A stretch of 64,000 bases of DNA from Charina bottae (GCA_023362775.1 JALMGJ010000062.1:891501-955500), one strand, 5' to 3'; counted from the stretch's first letter, positions 1-10,994 are shown. A program made the numbers and translations. Notes: a model not told the origin generated them from the sequence alone.

Positions 1-3000
1 TAGGTCTATATATAATATTAAAGAATATTTCTTGTCTATTACATCAATATATATATATTTTAATCTTCAAATCCCCATATAAGCTTTGCCCCTCCCGCAT
101 CTTGTAAATAGTCAGTTAATGGTTTCCACTCTTTAAGGAAATAATTATTTGGATTTTCTTTTAATAAACATGTCAGTTTATCATTCTCTGCCATATCCAT
201 CAATTTTAACATCCAATCTTGTATTGTAGGCGATATCTGGTTTTTCCAATTTTGTGCAAAAATAAGTCTTGCTGCTGTAATCATGTATTGCATAATCCTT
301 GTAAATTGCTTCCCAGGTTGTCCATCAATTATTCCCAGTAAGAAAAATTCCGGTTTAAATGGAACTCGAATTTGTAATATATTTTGCATCAATGCATGTA
401 TTTGAGTCCAAAATTTCTTTGCAGTCTCACATGTCCACCACATATGGTAAAAAGACCCCTCTTTTTTTTTACATTTCCAACATAAGTTGGAGACATTTCC
501 ATACATTTTAGAAAGTTTTTGTGGGGTCATATACCATCTGTACATCATCTTATAAAAGTTTTCTTTTAAATTATAACACAAAGTAAATTTTAACCCTTTG
601 GTCCACATATCTTCCCATTGTTGCATTTGAATATTATGGCCAATATTTTTAGCCCATTTAATCATACAGTCTTTAACTTGTTCCTCTACCATTTCACCTT
701 TTAACAATAATTTATACATTTTTGCAATTAGATGATCATCTGTCTCACATAGTTGTATCTCAAATTCCGATTTGGTTTGTTCAAATTCAAGGTCTTTCTT
801 ATCTAATTTAAATTTCTCTACGAGCTGCATATATGAAAGCCATTGAAAACTGTATCCCTCTGATACCAATTCTTCTATTGATTTAATTATATATTGTCCT
901 TGTTCTTTCTTTAAAAAGTCTTTGTAGGTTAACCATTTATCTTTATTTCTTACTTCTGTTCTGTAGAATGCTTCTTGTGTAGAAATCCATAAGGGTCTTT
1001 TATAACATAAGATTAATTTATATTTATTCCAGATTCTTAACAAGGATCTTCTAATATAATGGTTTTTAAAGTCCACATTAACTTTAACTTTATCGTACCA
1101 CAAATATCCATGCCATCCATATCTTAATTCATGTCCTTCCAAATTCAATAATTTTTCATTTTTCAAAACTATCCATTCTTTAATCCAAACCAAGCAACAA
1201 GCAGCATAATATAATTTCAAATCCGGTAGACCTAGTCCTCCTCTTTCTTTAGAGTCTTGCAATACTTTATATTTTACTCTTGGTTTTTTCCCTTGCCAAA
1301 TAAACTTAGAAATATCTCGCTGCCATTGTTTAAAAGGTTCTTCTGATGCCAATATAGGTAGTGTTTGAAAAAGATATAAAATTCTTGGCAAAACATTCAT
1401 TTTAATTGCTGAAATTCTACCTAATAATGATAATTGCAGTTTTTCCCAATGTTCCAAATCTTTTTTAATATCCATCCAAAGTGGAATATAATTATTCTTA
1501 AACAACTTAACATTTTTAGTTGTTAAATATACTCCCAAATATTTTACTTTTTCTTCCATTGAATATCCTGTTATTTCTTTCAATTTCTCTTGTTGGTGGT
1601 AATCCATATTTTTGGTCAAAACTTTTGTCTTCTGTAAATTCACTTTGAACCCTGCTAGCGACCCAAAGTCTTTTAGTTTCTGTATTAATATTTCAATTCC
1701 TTCTAGTGGATTCTCCAAAGTAATGACTAGGTCGTCAGCAAATGCTCTTAGTTTATAAACTTCTTTTTTAACTTTAATACCATGGATACCATCATCTTGT
1801 CTAATATCTCTAAGTAAAACCTCTAATACCAATATAAACAAAAGTGGAGATAATGGACAACCTTGTCTAGTACCTTTTTGTATTTCACATGGCTTACTAA
1901 ATTCTCCATTAACAATTATTTTGGCAAATTGTGGAGTATATATTGATTTAATCCATTTTATAAAATTTCCTCCAAAATTCATATTTTCCAAAACTTTGAA
2001 CATAAAAGGCCAATTTAAGTTGTCAAAGGCTTTTTCAGCATCAATAAATATCAAGGCAGCTTGTTTATCATAGTGTTGATCCAAATATTCAATTACGTCT
2101 ACTATGTTTCGGACATTGTCATGAATTTGTCTTTTGGGTAGAAAACCAGTTTGGTCTTGATGAATAAAATCCTTAAGTATATTCTTCATTCTTTCTGCTA
2201 ATATCGTTGTAAATATCTTATAGTCATTATTCAATAAAGATATTGGTCTGTAATTTTTAGTTAATGTTAAGTCCTGTTGTTCTTTGGGTATCAATGTTAT
2301 ATGTGCTTCTTTCCAAGTTTCAGGCATAATTCCTGTTTCCAAAATAGAATTCATAGTCTTCTGCAAAGGTAGACATAAATCCTCTTCAAAACATTTATAG
2401 TAGGCTGCTGACAATCCATCCGGTCCAGGAGCTTTTCCACTACTAATTTTCTTAAAAGCTTTTATCAATTCTTCTTTTGTTATAACATTATTTAATATCA
2501 ATCTTTGTTGGTCATTAAGAACAGTTAGTTTTTGTTTATTCAAATATTCTTCAATCTCATCCAAGTTGACATCTTGTTTTTTATATAATTTAGAATAATA
2601 GTCATGAAAGGTTTTTTGAATGTCCATATTATTCACCAGAGTTTTTCCTTCATGTTGAATATTAGTAATCAAATTCTTTTGTCTTTGTTTCCTCAATTTA
2701 TAAGCCAGCCATCTACCTGGTTTATTTGCATATTCAAAATATTTTTGTTTTGTAAATTTCATTTGAGTCTCTATCTCTTGAGTTAATATCATTGATATTT
2801 GCTTTTGTAGAAATTTAATTTGAGTGAGCAAAGTGTCATCCATTGGTTTATCTCTCAAATCTAACTCTTTACTTTTAATTTCATCTAAAATCAATTGAAT
2901 TCTTTTTTGTTTTTTCTTCCTCATTTGAGCATTGTATTGAATAAAATAACCCCTCATATATGCTTTACTGGCTTCCCATACAGTTTGAATATTAGTCCCT

Positions 3001-4431
3001 TTGTTCAAATTAAATTGAAAATATTCTCTTAATTTTTTTTTGCATACATCAACTACATCATTATTCCGTAGTAGTGACTCATTCAATCTCCATCTAAATA
3101 CATTCCGTTTCCCTTTAAGAGTCAACATTACTGGATTATGATCTGATAAAGTCTTAGGTAATATATCAACTTTGTTAATATCCATCATCAAATTTTTAGA
3201 TATCAAAATCATATCTATTCTAGAATGTGATTTAAATCTCTCTGAATAATATGTAAATTCTCTGGAAGTCCCATTCATACATCTCCAAATGTCTTGTAAA
3301 TCCAACATCTCTTTCAAGTCGAAAAATGTTTGTGGCAATTTTCCCTGTGTTTGCTTCACTTCTTTTTGTGACTGTCTATCCAATCTGGGGTAAATTACCC
3401 CATTCCAATCCCCCATGAAACACCAATTGTCATAAGTTAAATCCAAAAGTTTATCCATCAGGTTTTTATAAAATACTCCTTTATCCATATTCGGTGCATA
3501 AAGTCCAACTATCAGTGTTTTAGTTCCTTGTATGTTAATTTCTACTACAATGTATCGACCCTCTTCATCAGCTAATATCAATTTTGGGTTTAACTTTGGT
3601 TGTACATATAAGACTACCCCTTTAGTTTTTTTATATCCAGCCGAAATAAATTCTTCTCCAAGCTGTTTTTGAATCAAATATTTAGTATCTTTTTTACAAA
3701 TATGAGTCTCTTGTAAACAACTTATGTCCAATTTCTGTTTTTTCAAAAAATGAAATATCTTTCTTCTTTTTTGTGGAGCATTGGCTCCATTAATATTCCA
3801 TGTCAGATATTTAAGTTCCATTGGTGTTTTATTCTTTAAAATCCCTTTGTTAAGTCCACACCTGTAGCTCCTTTCTCAGATAGATCTTCAGTCTTCTCTT
3901 TGTCTTTCGATGTTTCTCCTCCTTTTGTCAATTCTCCTTCTGGTAAACCCATTTCTTTCTTGTATTTCTCTAAAAAAGCTTTTGCTTTTAAAATGGAAGT
4001 TATTTTGAATCTCTGTCCTTTAAACTCAAACGATACGCCTTCCAATTTTTCCCATCTGAATGAAATACTATGTTGCCTTAATTTGTCTGTAAGGAAAGAA
4101 TAGTCTTTTCTTTTCCTAATTATTCTCAAGGGAATTTCTTTTAATACAATTATTTCCTTCCCTTCTATATTTAATCTAGTATTATAATGCTTCCTTAAGA
4201 TTTGCTCTTTTGTCACTTTTCTTACAAAATATATCAATATGTCTCTAGGGACTTTTCTTTCCTTAGCATAACGTGAGTTTACTCTGAATATCTTGTCTAT
4301 CTCCAAATCTAAATCTTGTTCTCTTGTCTCCAAAAATTTAGCTAATTCAAAAGTCATCCTTTCTCTCACATTTTCATCTACTTGTTCTGGAATTGCTCTA
4401 AATCTCAAGATGTGCTCCTTCTCTCTCATTT
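1..4431 (-). mobile_element. L1 LINE, 5'-truncated in ORF1, complete ORF2
   Basis: Reading on the minus strand, an ORF1 fragment is followed after about 14 bp by a complete ORF2 and then an AT-rich 3' untranslated region that runs off the left edge of the window, so the poly(A) end and right-hand target duplication cannot be seen. The 5' end is truncated: near 4431 the L1 sequence switches to CR1-like sequence in the same orientation. This means the L1 landed in an older CR1. The intact ORF2 suggests a relatively young insertion, although the copy lacks the promoter and the start of ORF1. Confidence 0.9.
60..3821 (-). CDS. L1 ORF2 protein: APE-type endonuclease and reverse transcriptase
   Basis: This 1253-residue frame is full length for vertebrate L1 ORF2p, which nicks target DNA and copies the L1 RNA in place (target-primed reverse transcription). 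Residues 1-235 form the APE-like endonuclease: QETH with catalytic Glu38, a YAPN motif at 108-111, GDWN at 137-140, and SDH at 226-228. Reverse transcriptase motifs follow: GKAPGPDG near 462-469, YRPISLL near 524-530, FIDAEKAFD at 592-600 and the catalytic FADD at 694-697. A Cys-rich segment (CWKCK then H..WWTC) close to residue 1140 matches the L1 C-terminal zinc-knuckle-like region. The start ATG lies 14 bp past the ORF1 stop, the usual L1 arrangement. No stop or frameshift is present. The catalytic residues checked are intact, but the element lacks a complete ORF1 and promoter, so autonomous activity is unlikely. Confidence 0.95.
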   Translation of the reverse strand: MELKYLTWNINGANAPQKRRKIFHFLKKQKLDISCLQETHICKKDTKYLIQKQLGEEFISAGYKKTKGVVLYVQPKLNPKLILADEEGRYIVVEINIQGTKTLIVGLYAPNMDKGVFYKNLMDKLLDLTYDNWCFMGDWNGVIYPRLDRQSQKEVKQTQGKLPQTFFDLKEMLDLQDIWRCMNGTSREFTYYSERFKSHSRIDMILISKNLMMDINKVDILPKTLSDHNPVMLTLKGKRNVFRWRLNESLLRNNDVVDVCKKKLREYFQFNLNKGTNIQTVWEASKAYMRGYFIQYNAQMRKKKQKRIQLILDEIKSKELDLRDKPMDDTLLTQIKFLQKQISMILTQEIETQMKFTKQKYFEYANKPGRWLAYKLRKQRQKNLITNIQHEGKTLVNNMDIQKTFHDYYSKLYKKQDVNLDEIEEYLNKQKLTVLNDQQRLILNNVITKEELIKAFKKISSGKAPGPDGLSAAYYKCFEEDLCLPLQKTMNSILETGIMPETWKEAHITLIPKEQQDLTLTKNYRPISLLNNDYKIFTTILAERMKNILKDFIHQDQTGFLPKRQIHDNVRNIVDVIEYLDQHYDKQAALIFIDAEKAFDNLNWPFMFKVLENMNFGGNFIKWIKSIYTPQFAKIIVNGEFSKPCEIQKGTRQGCPLSPLLFILVLEVLLRDIRQDDGIHGIKVKKEVYKLRAFADDLVITLENPLEGIEILIQKLKDFGSLAGFKVNLQKTKVLTKNMDYHQQEKLKEITGYSMEEKVKYLGVYLTTKNVKLFKNNYIPLWMDIKKDLEHWEKLQLSLLGRISAIKMNVLPRILYLFQTLPILASEEPFKQWQRDISKFIWQGKKPRVKYKVLQDSKERGGLGLPDLKLYYAACCLVWIKEWIVLKNEKLLNLEGHELRYGWHGYLWYDKVKVNVDFKNHYIRRSLLRIWNKYKLILCYKRPLWISTQEAFYRTEVRNKDKWLTYKDFLKKEQGQYIIKSIEELVSEGYSFQWLSYMQLVEKFKLDKKDLEFEQTKSEFEIQLCETDDHLIAKMYKLLLKGEMVEEQVKDCMIKWAKNIGHNIQMQQWEDMWTKGLKFTLCYNLKENFYKMMYRWYMTPQKLSKMYGNVSNLCWKCKKKEGSFYHMWWTCETAKKFWTQIHALMQNILQIRVPFKPEFFLLGIIDGQPGKQFTRIMQYMITAARLIFAQNWKNQISPTIQDWMLKLMDMAENDKLTCLLKENPNNYFLKEWKPLTDYLQDAGGAKLIWGFED

Positions 4432-4489
4432 CAGAAGGCAGGCTTTTCCATTGCTTCATAGCTGTCAAAGCCAGGAAATTTCTTCTCAT
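3836..4489 (-). pseudogene. L1 ORF1 protein, C-terminal fragment fused to CR1 sequence
   Basis: The 217-codon frame encodes the RNA-binding part of an L1 ORF1 protein, the nucleic-acid chaperone that coats L1 RNA. The stretch beginning LRFRAIPEQ, the VNSRYAKERKVPRDILIYF block and the YSFLTDKLRQ block correspond to the RRM and C-terminal domains. The N-terminal region and coiled coil are missing. The first ~20 residues (MRRNFLALTAMKQWKSLPSE) are not ORF1: the same nucleotide motif (AGGAATTTCCTG..ATGAAGCAGTGGAACA) occurs in the CR1 copy near 11600, so these codons come from CR1 into which the L1 inserted. The apparent start codon is therefore an accident of the junction. Confidence 0.85.
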
Positions 4490-4690
4490 TTTGAGTTTAG
4501 ATCTCCTCTATAAAGTTGTCACCTGTTGCATCTTGTTCTACCTCCAGGCACTACTGAGAATAAATCCATACTCTCTTCCTTCTGACAGCCCTTCAAGGAT
4601 TGGAAGACTGCTATCATGTCTCTTCTCTTCTTTAGCCTAAAGATATCCAGTTCCTTTAACTGTGCTTCATAGAATTCAGCCTCCTAGGAT
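4432..4690 (-). mobile_element. CR1 LINE 3' region (host of the L1 insertion)
   Basis: The minus strand reads like the end of the CR1 reverse transcriptase gene (GAACTGGATATCTTTAG.. AAGAGAAGA.. GACATGATAGCAG) followed by its 3' untranslated segment. It is in the same orientation as the adjoining L1. The remaining 3' part of CR1 would lie on the far side of the L1, outside the window. Confidence 0.7.
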
Positions 4691-5446
4691 TTAGCATCAA
4701 TAGGTCCCAAGCTTCACATGTACAAGGGGTTTTTTGTTTTATTTGTTTGTTTGTTTTGAGCAAGAATGGCTGGCAGTTTCCAATGTGTGTGTTTGCTTTC
4801 TAGAAACACTGGGAAAACGCTGGAAGAGAGGTTGGCAGGAGATGAGAAACCTTGGTTGTGCTTCAAATTTTTAAAAAGATTGATGGCGGTTGCAAGGGAG
4901 AGGATTTCCCCTCTGCCTTTAAAAAAAAAAGTCAAGATAATGAAGTTCAGACCTGAAAATGGGCTTCCCCAACTTGGGGGCTTCGGTTATCTATTTTGGC
5001 TGGGAATTATGGAAGTCTTAGTCCAACTTAAATAGAGAATGTTAGCTTGGGAAAAACAGGGGAGCATTGGAATAGCAAAGGGTGGCTTCTGAAGGTCAAC
5101 ATGGGCTTCCTGACTTTTCCTTATCAACTTGGTGGCATCTAGAGAGCTTTCTAAGCCATTTTTTTCATTTCCAGAAGATTAGAAGTGGCCCACATCCTGA
5201 AAGCAAAAAGTTGGGGGTTGGGCGGTCATATAAATTTAAATAAGAAATTTAAATAATAAATAAAACTGGAACTTTTCACTGATGGGCTACAGATCTTCTT
5301 CTCTGGCCAAGAGGAATTCTAGGAAGTGATATACAGTAGTTCTTTGAAGAGCTCTACCATCATATCCCCCAGATATTTAATTTTGGGATACCAATGCTCA
5401 AATTAAGCTAGGGCTTAACATTAAAATTATCTTAGGACTACATGAC
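4691..5446. other. Unassigned non-coding sequence
   Basis: AT-leaning unique-looking sequence with short TTTG and A runs. I see no open frame with a recognisable product and no clear repeat boundary. Confidence 0.5.
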
Positions 5447-5888
5447 TTTGTTGTTCAGTCGTTTAGTCGTGTCCGACTCTTCGTGACCCCATGGACCATA
5501 GCACGCCAGGCCTTCCTGTCCTCCACTGTCTCCCAGAGTTTGCTCAAATTTGTGTTCATTACATCAGTGATGCTATCTAACCATCTCATCCTCTGCCGTC
5601 CCCTTCTCCTTTTGCCTTCCGTCTTTCCCAGCATCAGGGTCTTTTCCAGTGAGTCCTCTCTTCGCATTAGGTGGCCAAAGTATTTGAGCTTCAGCTTCAG
5701 TATCTGTCCTTCCAATGAGCACCCAGGGTTGATTTCCTTTAGGATTGACCTCCTTGCAGTCCAAGGGACTCTCAAGAGTCTTCTCCAGCACCACAGTTAG
5801 AAAGCATCAATTCTTCAGCGCTCAGCCTTCCTTATGGTCCAACTCTCACAGCCATACATTACTACTGGGAAAACCATAGCTTTAACAT
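5447..5888 (-). mobile_element. BovB (RTE) LINE 3' fragment, subfamily A
   Basis: The left end TTGTTGTTCAGTCGTTTAGTCG is the BovB 3' terminus in reverse. The minus strand encodes the C-terminal tail of the reverse transcriptase protein (ILKLKLKYFGHLMRREDSLEK, then KTEGKRRRGRQRMRWLDSITD). The fragment is cut off on its 5' side near 5888 and contains frame disruptions. It belongs with the copies at 45.8 and 55.1 kb. Confidence 0.9.
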
Positions 5889-6701
5889 AACTACTTTTAG
5901 ATCTCCACTTTCTAAACAGAGTTGCTGAAAGGGGCTGAAGGCTATGATGAGCTAGTAACTAGAAGAGAGCATGGTCCAAAGACTGTTTTAAGTAAATCAG
6001 GACATGACATGCTAATCTTCACAATCTTTACAGGCAAGGCTTTACAGCTCTCTGCTTCCCATATATGTCTGAGCTTGAACCAATCCAGTGGATCCAGTTA
6101 GATCATTGACTTAAGACATCCTCAAATTCCATGCTGTCTGGTTATCCTTAGAAGTCCCAGCTCTCACCTCATCTTCTCTACCCAGAAGTTGGGTTGCTCT
6201 TCTACCACATGTTGCCCCGTTCCCTGGCTTTCAGGCACCCTCCCTGATCCAAAGAAATGTATCACTGGATCCACTTGTGGTCCGATGCATCGTATCTTGT
6301 CCTGCTCATCTTTCTCTAGAGCCAAAGTCCACGTTTCTGGAAGGAGGGGAGGAATGCGCAAAAAGGACCTTCTCTCTTCTCCTCCATCTCCCATCTGTAC
6401 CAGCAAGACGTTTGGAGCCCATCAAAGATACGTTCTGGGCCTTGCAGGAAGCTGGCATCTGAAGCAAACAGTTCCGTGCGTGACAATTCCGTCTTATCCC
6501 AGGAGCTTTGGCTCAGCAACAACACACATCTCTCGCTCTTTCTGTGCCAGCAGAAGTTGAGCGTGGCAGTTTGTTAGCAGCTGGTGAGTGCCCAAATACT
6601 CATTATGATTGAGGAATGAGCAACTAATAATTTATACAAATCATCTGCATAGCTCAGTGGATTAGCCAACGTGTGATTAGGATGATAAATACTCATTCCT
6701 T
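5889..6701. other. Unassigned non-coding sequence
   Basis: Both strands carry short open frames of 60-120 codons around 6160-6560, overlapping in several frames, with no recognisable domain; I treat them as chance. No repeat family was recognised. Confidence 0.5.
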
Positions 6702-6880
6702 TCTTCTTCTTCTTCTTCTTCTTCTTCTTCTTCTTCTTCTTCTTCTTCTTCTTCTTCTTCTTCTTCTTCTTCTTCTTCTTCCTCCTCCTCCTCCTCCTCC
6801 TCCTCCTCCTCCTCCTCCTCCTCCTCCTCCTCCTTCTCCTCTTCCTCCTCCTCCTCCTCCTCCTCCTCCTTTTCCTCCTT

Positions 6881-6913
<33 letters not shown>

Positions 6914-6955
6914 TTCCTCTTCCTCCTCCTCCTTCTCCTCCTTCTCTGTCACCTC
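6702..6955. repeat. Polypyrimidine microsatellite: (CTT)n then (CCT)n
   Basis: About 80 bp of CTT repeats pass into a degenerate CCT/CTT array, giving roughly 250 bp without a purine on the plus strand apart from rare interruptions at the right end. The long Leu/Pro and Glu frames across it are a by-product. Confidence 0.95.
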
Positions 6956-7403
6956 CTCCTCCTTATATGTATTTCTGTATAGAAACTACAGTATATCTCA
7001 TCTCACCTTTTGGATGAAAAAATGCAATTCTACTTGTGTTTGTCTGGAAAGGATATCATTGACATTGAAAATACTCACCTTAGTTTAATTCCAATAAATT
7101 GCTACCAACTGCTTTCTTTCTTCCTCAATTAGTCACTTGATGGGTCTCAGCCAATCCGGGAGGTGCGATCAACTAGAATGACATTCTAACGCCATCCAAG
7201 GCAATCCCATTTGACTATATGGGGCAAGCCAAGCCAATTCAGAGTGAGGAGGAGGGCAGAGAGATCAAGTCAACTCCGCTATTGTTGAAGTAGGATGGGG
7301 ATCGGAGATGCAGAACAGCAAAATGGATTAAGTCAAGTTCCTTGTGACATTTCGTCCTGGCAATGCACATTTTTCTCAACAGCAGTGCCTTAGTGGTGTC
7401 TTA

Positions 7404-7731
7404 AAGGTAAAGGTTCCCCCCGCACAGTTGTGCAGTTGTGTCCGACTCTAGGGGCCGGTGCTCATCTCCGTTTGTTAGCCGAAGAGCCAGCGCTGTCCGA
7501 AGACGCTTCCGCGGTCATGTGGACAGCATGACGCACACGGAACGCTGTTACCTACCCACCGAAGTGGTACCTATTAATCTACTTGCATTTGCATGCTTTC
7601 GAATTGCTAGGTTGGCAAGAGCTGGTGCTGGTGCGGGAGCTCCCTCCGTCACGCGGGGCTAGGGATTCGAACCTCCGAACTTGCGATCTTCTGATTGACA
7701 AGCCTGGCGTCTTACCCGCTGAGCCACCATA
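7404..7731 (-). mobile_element. Sauria-type tRNA-derived SINE
   Basis: The tRNA-like head is at the right: in reverse complement GGTGGCTCAGCGGGTAAGACG is the A-box region and GGTTCGAATCCC the B box of a polymerase III promoter. The 3' end at the left (GTAAAGGTAAAGGTTCCCC, next to GTCCGACTC) resembles the BovB 3' end, which would supply the machinery for mobilisation. A 12-bp target duplication AGTGGTGTCTTA flanks it at 7392-7403 and 7732-7743. Confidence 0.9.
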
Positions 7732-7743
7732 AGTGGTGTCTTA

Positions 7744-8769
7744 TCCAAGCATTAATTAGATCCAACCCGGTTTATCTTTTATGAGATCAGCTGTGGTTGG
7801 CTAGAAGGAGAAAATGGAGAAAATGAGTGGAGAGGATCAAAAAGACTATTGGGGTGTCCTTGGCGGAATTCAGGCAGAGACCAGACATCCATTCTTCCCT
7901 GAGTGGAGGTTAGTCTAGCTGGCCTTTTAGGTTCCCCCCAAATCTACGGTTCTGGAGTTCTGTGAAGGCCAGTCCCACCTTAGATAGTAAACACCAGCAA
8001 AACAATTCACACTGTTAGGGAGAGGAAGAAAAAAAACACCAGACACACCATTTTTCCAGCAAGCTCTAACCCTGCCAGATTTTCTTGCTTTTGCTGCGAT
8101 GCCTGCGAACAAAACGGGACGGCAAAGCAGGATCTTTTGCCCAAATATTGTTTAAATATTTCATTTGGGAAAGGCAGGACCAAAGGAGGCGGCAGACAAT
8201 TGCTGGCCTGATGCAAGATTTATTAGAGGAAGTTGGCGCTGATAGATTTGTAAGGAATGAAAATCTGTTTGTAGGGATTATAGCAGATTTGGGGTGATTA
8301 ATAATGGATCGGACATGCCAGACATCAGAAAGGGTTGACGTCCTTTCCCTGTTCCCAGAGCTGACGGCAGAGGGAAGTCAGATTAACTTCAATGTTTTCA
8401 AAATGTCTTAAAATTAAACACACCAAGGGGGGTGGCGGTGGGGGGGGGGAGAGATGAGAAAATAAGGATTCCCCCCCCCCTAGCCAAAGATGACAACATC
8501 ACATCTCACAACAGCTGGTTGCCCAAGCTGTTCAGGGAAAGTGGTAAGATGGAAAAATGCACTGACGGTACAGAAAAGAACAGAGCTGGACCCGAAGTAC
8601 TTAATATATTTCTCGGGGATATTTTTGGCAGTGTTGAAAAAACACCCCTCTTTAATGGGCGGTTGTTTCTCCAAGGATATATGAAGATACAGTATCTTCA
8701 TCGCCTTCCCTTGTTCCCTCTCAGCTGGGATGTTTCCCGTCGTTGCCCATGTTGCAAAGCCAGTTCAGA
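7744..8769. other. Unassigned non-coding sequence
   Basis: Contains G and C homopolymer runs near 8437 and 8470. The small open frames at 8430-8940 overlap one another and a transposon fragment and have no recognisable product. Confidence 0.5.
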
Positions 8770-8985
8770 GGGATGGCACTGGTTCCATGACAAACGTGAC
8801 CTTGCCCTCTTTCCTAACTGGCTTTGTTCCCCAGGGCCGCATGGTTCACTTAACGCCCGCAGTGATTCGCTTAACAGCTGCCACAAAAAAGGTCATAAAA
8901 TTGGGTCAGATTCGTTTAAGGACTGCTTCGCTTAGCAACTGAAATTCTGGTCCCAATTGTGATCGTTAAGGGTTAGGACTACCTG
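8770..8985 (-). mobile_element. Tigger-like non-autonomous DNA transposon, partial
   Basis: The right end is the terminal inverted repeat (GGACTACCTG followed by TA). The interior (TTCACTTAACGCCCGC.. CAATTGTGATCGTTAAG) aligns with the longer copies at 17.5, 34.2, 40.1 and 60.8 kb. The other end is lost. Confidence 0.75.
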
Positions 8986-8987
8986 TA

Positions 8988-10990
8988 ACAGCCCTTCTCC
9001 AGCATTCCTACATCTTTATTGGATGAGTTTCCTTACTCTTCCTTCTCGCGTGCAATCTGTAGTTTGTCTTGCATCGAAATGCTATTTTTCCGGATGAAAA
9101 TATGGAAGAGAAGTGGTGTGGGAAAGGGCCCCGGGTCTTCTATTGGGCATCACCCCCTGGCAAATCTGCCTTTCCGTGCAAAATTCAACACCCACTCAGA
9201 AACGATAAAGAAAGGAAAATGCGCAGCCAAGGGGAGGGAGGGGGGCACGCATTAAATTCTCCCTTTGCGGGTTGTTAGCTTTGCGCTGGAGAGAGAAAAT
9301 CAAGGAGGGATTTGCCGCTTCTATGACAATCAAACCACACACACAGACACACACGCCCTTCCTTTGATGAAGACAAATGGTTGGGCTTATTGGACAGGCG
9401 AATGAAGCTTGTGTAATATATCTCTCCCCAACGGCCCCCTGGACACACTTCTACACAACTCGCTCATTAGCAGCTTCCAACCTGAGCTGATATCTTCCTT
9501 GGAGCCCCTCTACCCTCTACGGCCTTCTGTCTCTGAAATATTCTGCATCCTGCCCTCCAGTGGGATAAAAAGATCCCGCTGGATCTTCCTGGACTGGATC
9601 TGTGGTAGATCCATGGTGGAAGGAGAATGAAATCCGGCAGATCTTTATTCAACCTTTCCTCCCAAATCCAACACACCTCTGAAAATAAATGAGGCTTTTT
9701 CACTCTTTTTTTTTGGGGGGGGGGAATGCCCCGTGCGCTTCCTGGAATGACCATGCAACCTCTCACCACCATGATCACATACATGGGCAGTCCGAGAAAT
9801 GCCACCAAGAAGAAGCAGATGCTGAAAAGCACATTCTTGAAAGCTCGTGGGGGCATTTTTCCCCCCATGGAAAGAAAAACGCTCAACTACTTCACACAGC
9901 TTTAAAAAAAGCAAACTTACCCTTTTCCTTAAACCTGTGCATGGATCCCCCTTGGAAAATTGGCAGCCGATCAGATCAGATACTTACCAATTGGTGTATC
10001 CTTGACCTGGAACAAAATCTCTCTGTACTAAAGGTAGCTTGGTGGGAAAATCTATTGTCTTTCTGGGGCTATCAGCTGGATATTTCTTCCACTGGACTTT
10101 TAGTCTGCATGACAGCCCACCAGGAATATATTTGTCACTGGAAATGTTTCCTGATGCTTTAGCCAGCTATTAATTTTTATCTTGCTGATTCGATGCAGGC
10201 CGGTTGAAAATATCTCCCATGGAGTTGAAAGGATTGTTGACCGCCCCGCAGAGTTTGTAAATAGGTTTGGGTATCAGCCATGGAATGAGTAACACTCCTT
10301 CACTCAGAGGAAGCTGCTCGATGCTGAATCAGACCACTGGCAATGACTTTTCGAGGTATGGGGCAAAGGATTCTCGTTACAGCATTATTCCGTCGTATTT
10401 GGAGATGCTGCTGGATCCAAAATGGTGGATTAAAAATTCAGATAACTACAACCAAAAGTTTAGGCTGTCCATCCAGGCTGGCCAGTCCTGGTGGCCTCAT
10501 CAGAATTCCCATTCTTCTGCCAAGCCAAGCATTATCCACACCACCAAAGTTCGGAGATTTGTAGCAGAATGCGGCTGCTGGCCACCAATGGGGGAAAGCA
10601 GATATTTTGAAGAGTTTGAGCCTTCCCCTCGATCGAAAAACTCTTCATAACTTCTCCACTTCACTCTTCCTTCTTTTTTCCATCTTGTTCATGAAAGATG
10701 GGTGCATTCTGGCAAAAGTGGGTGAAGAACTTTTCTTGCCCTTCTGTCTCCTCTATGCCTCTTCCTCCTCCTGCTATCCATTTCTTCCTCTGTTTTGTCT
10801 TGTCAAGAGCCTGGACAACTGATCCTTTGTAAAGGCCTACTCCAAATTAAGTCAAAAGCTTGAGGCAGTGGTTCCGTTGCAGGTTGACCAGCCTCCTTTC
10901 CATCATACTCATGGTTTTTAGATCAGATGTCTTCTCCTTACCTGATTTGATATTTTAAATCATTTGATGATGCCAACAACGCTGGGAAAG
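8988..10990. other. Unassigned non-coding sequence
   Basis: No transposon ends recognised. It has a (CA)n-like stretch near 9338 and a G run near 9713. One short minus-strand frame at 9760-9886 is listed separately because it could be an exon. Confidence 0.45.
9760..9886 (-). other. Possible exon encoding a single membrane segment (speculative)
   Basis: The minus strand encodes MPPRAFKNVLF followed by a strongly hydrophobic stretch of about 20 residues (SICFFLVAFLGLPMYVIMVV), preceded by basic residues as in a type II signal anchor. It is followed by GTGAGAGG, a passable splice donor. I do not recognise the protein and see no neighbouring exon, so chance remains quite likely. Confidence 0.2.
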
Positions 10991-10994
10991 GTGA

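Noticed and set aside
6673..7017. Poly-Leu/poly-Pro and poly-Glu proteins
   Set aside because: Translation of the CTT/CCT microsatellite.
7404..7731. tRNA genes suggested by A-box and B-box sequences here and at 19.6, 30.9, 36.9, 42.8 and 58.3 kb
   Set aside because: All are heads of SINEs with long bodies, retroelement tails and target duplications; no complete cloverleaf is expected.
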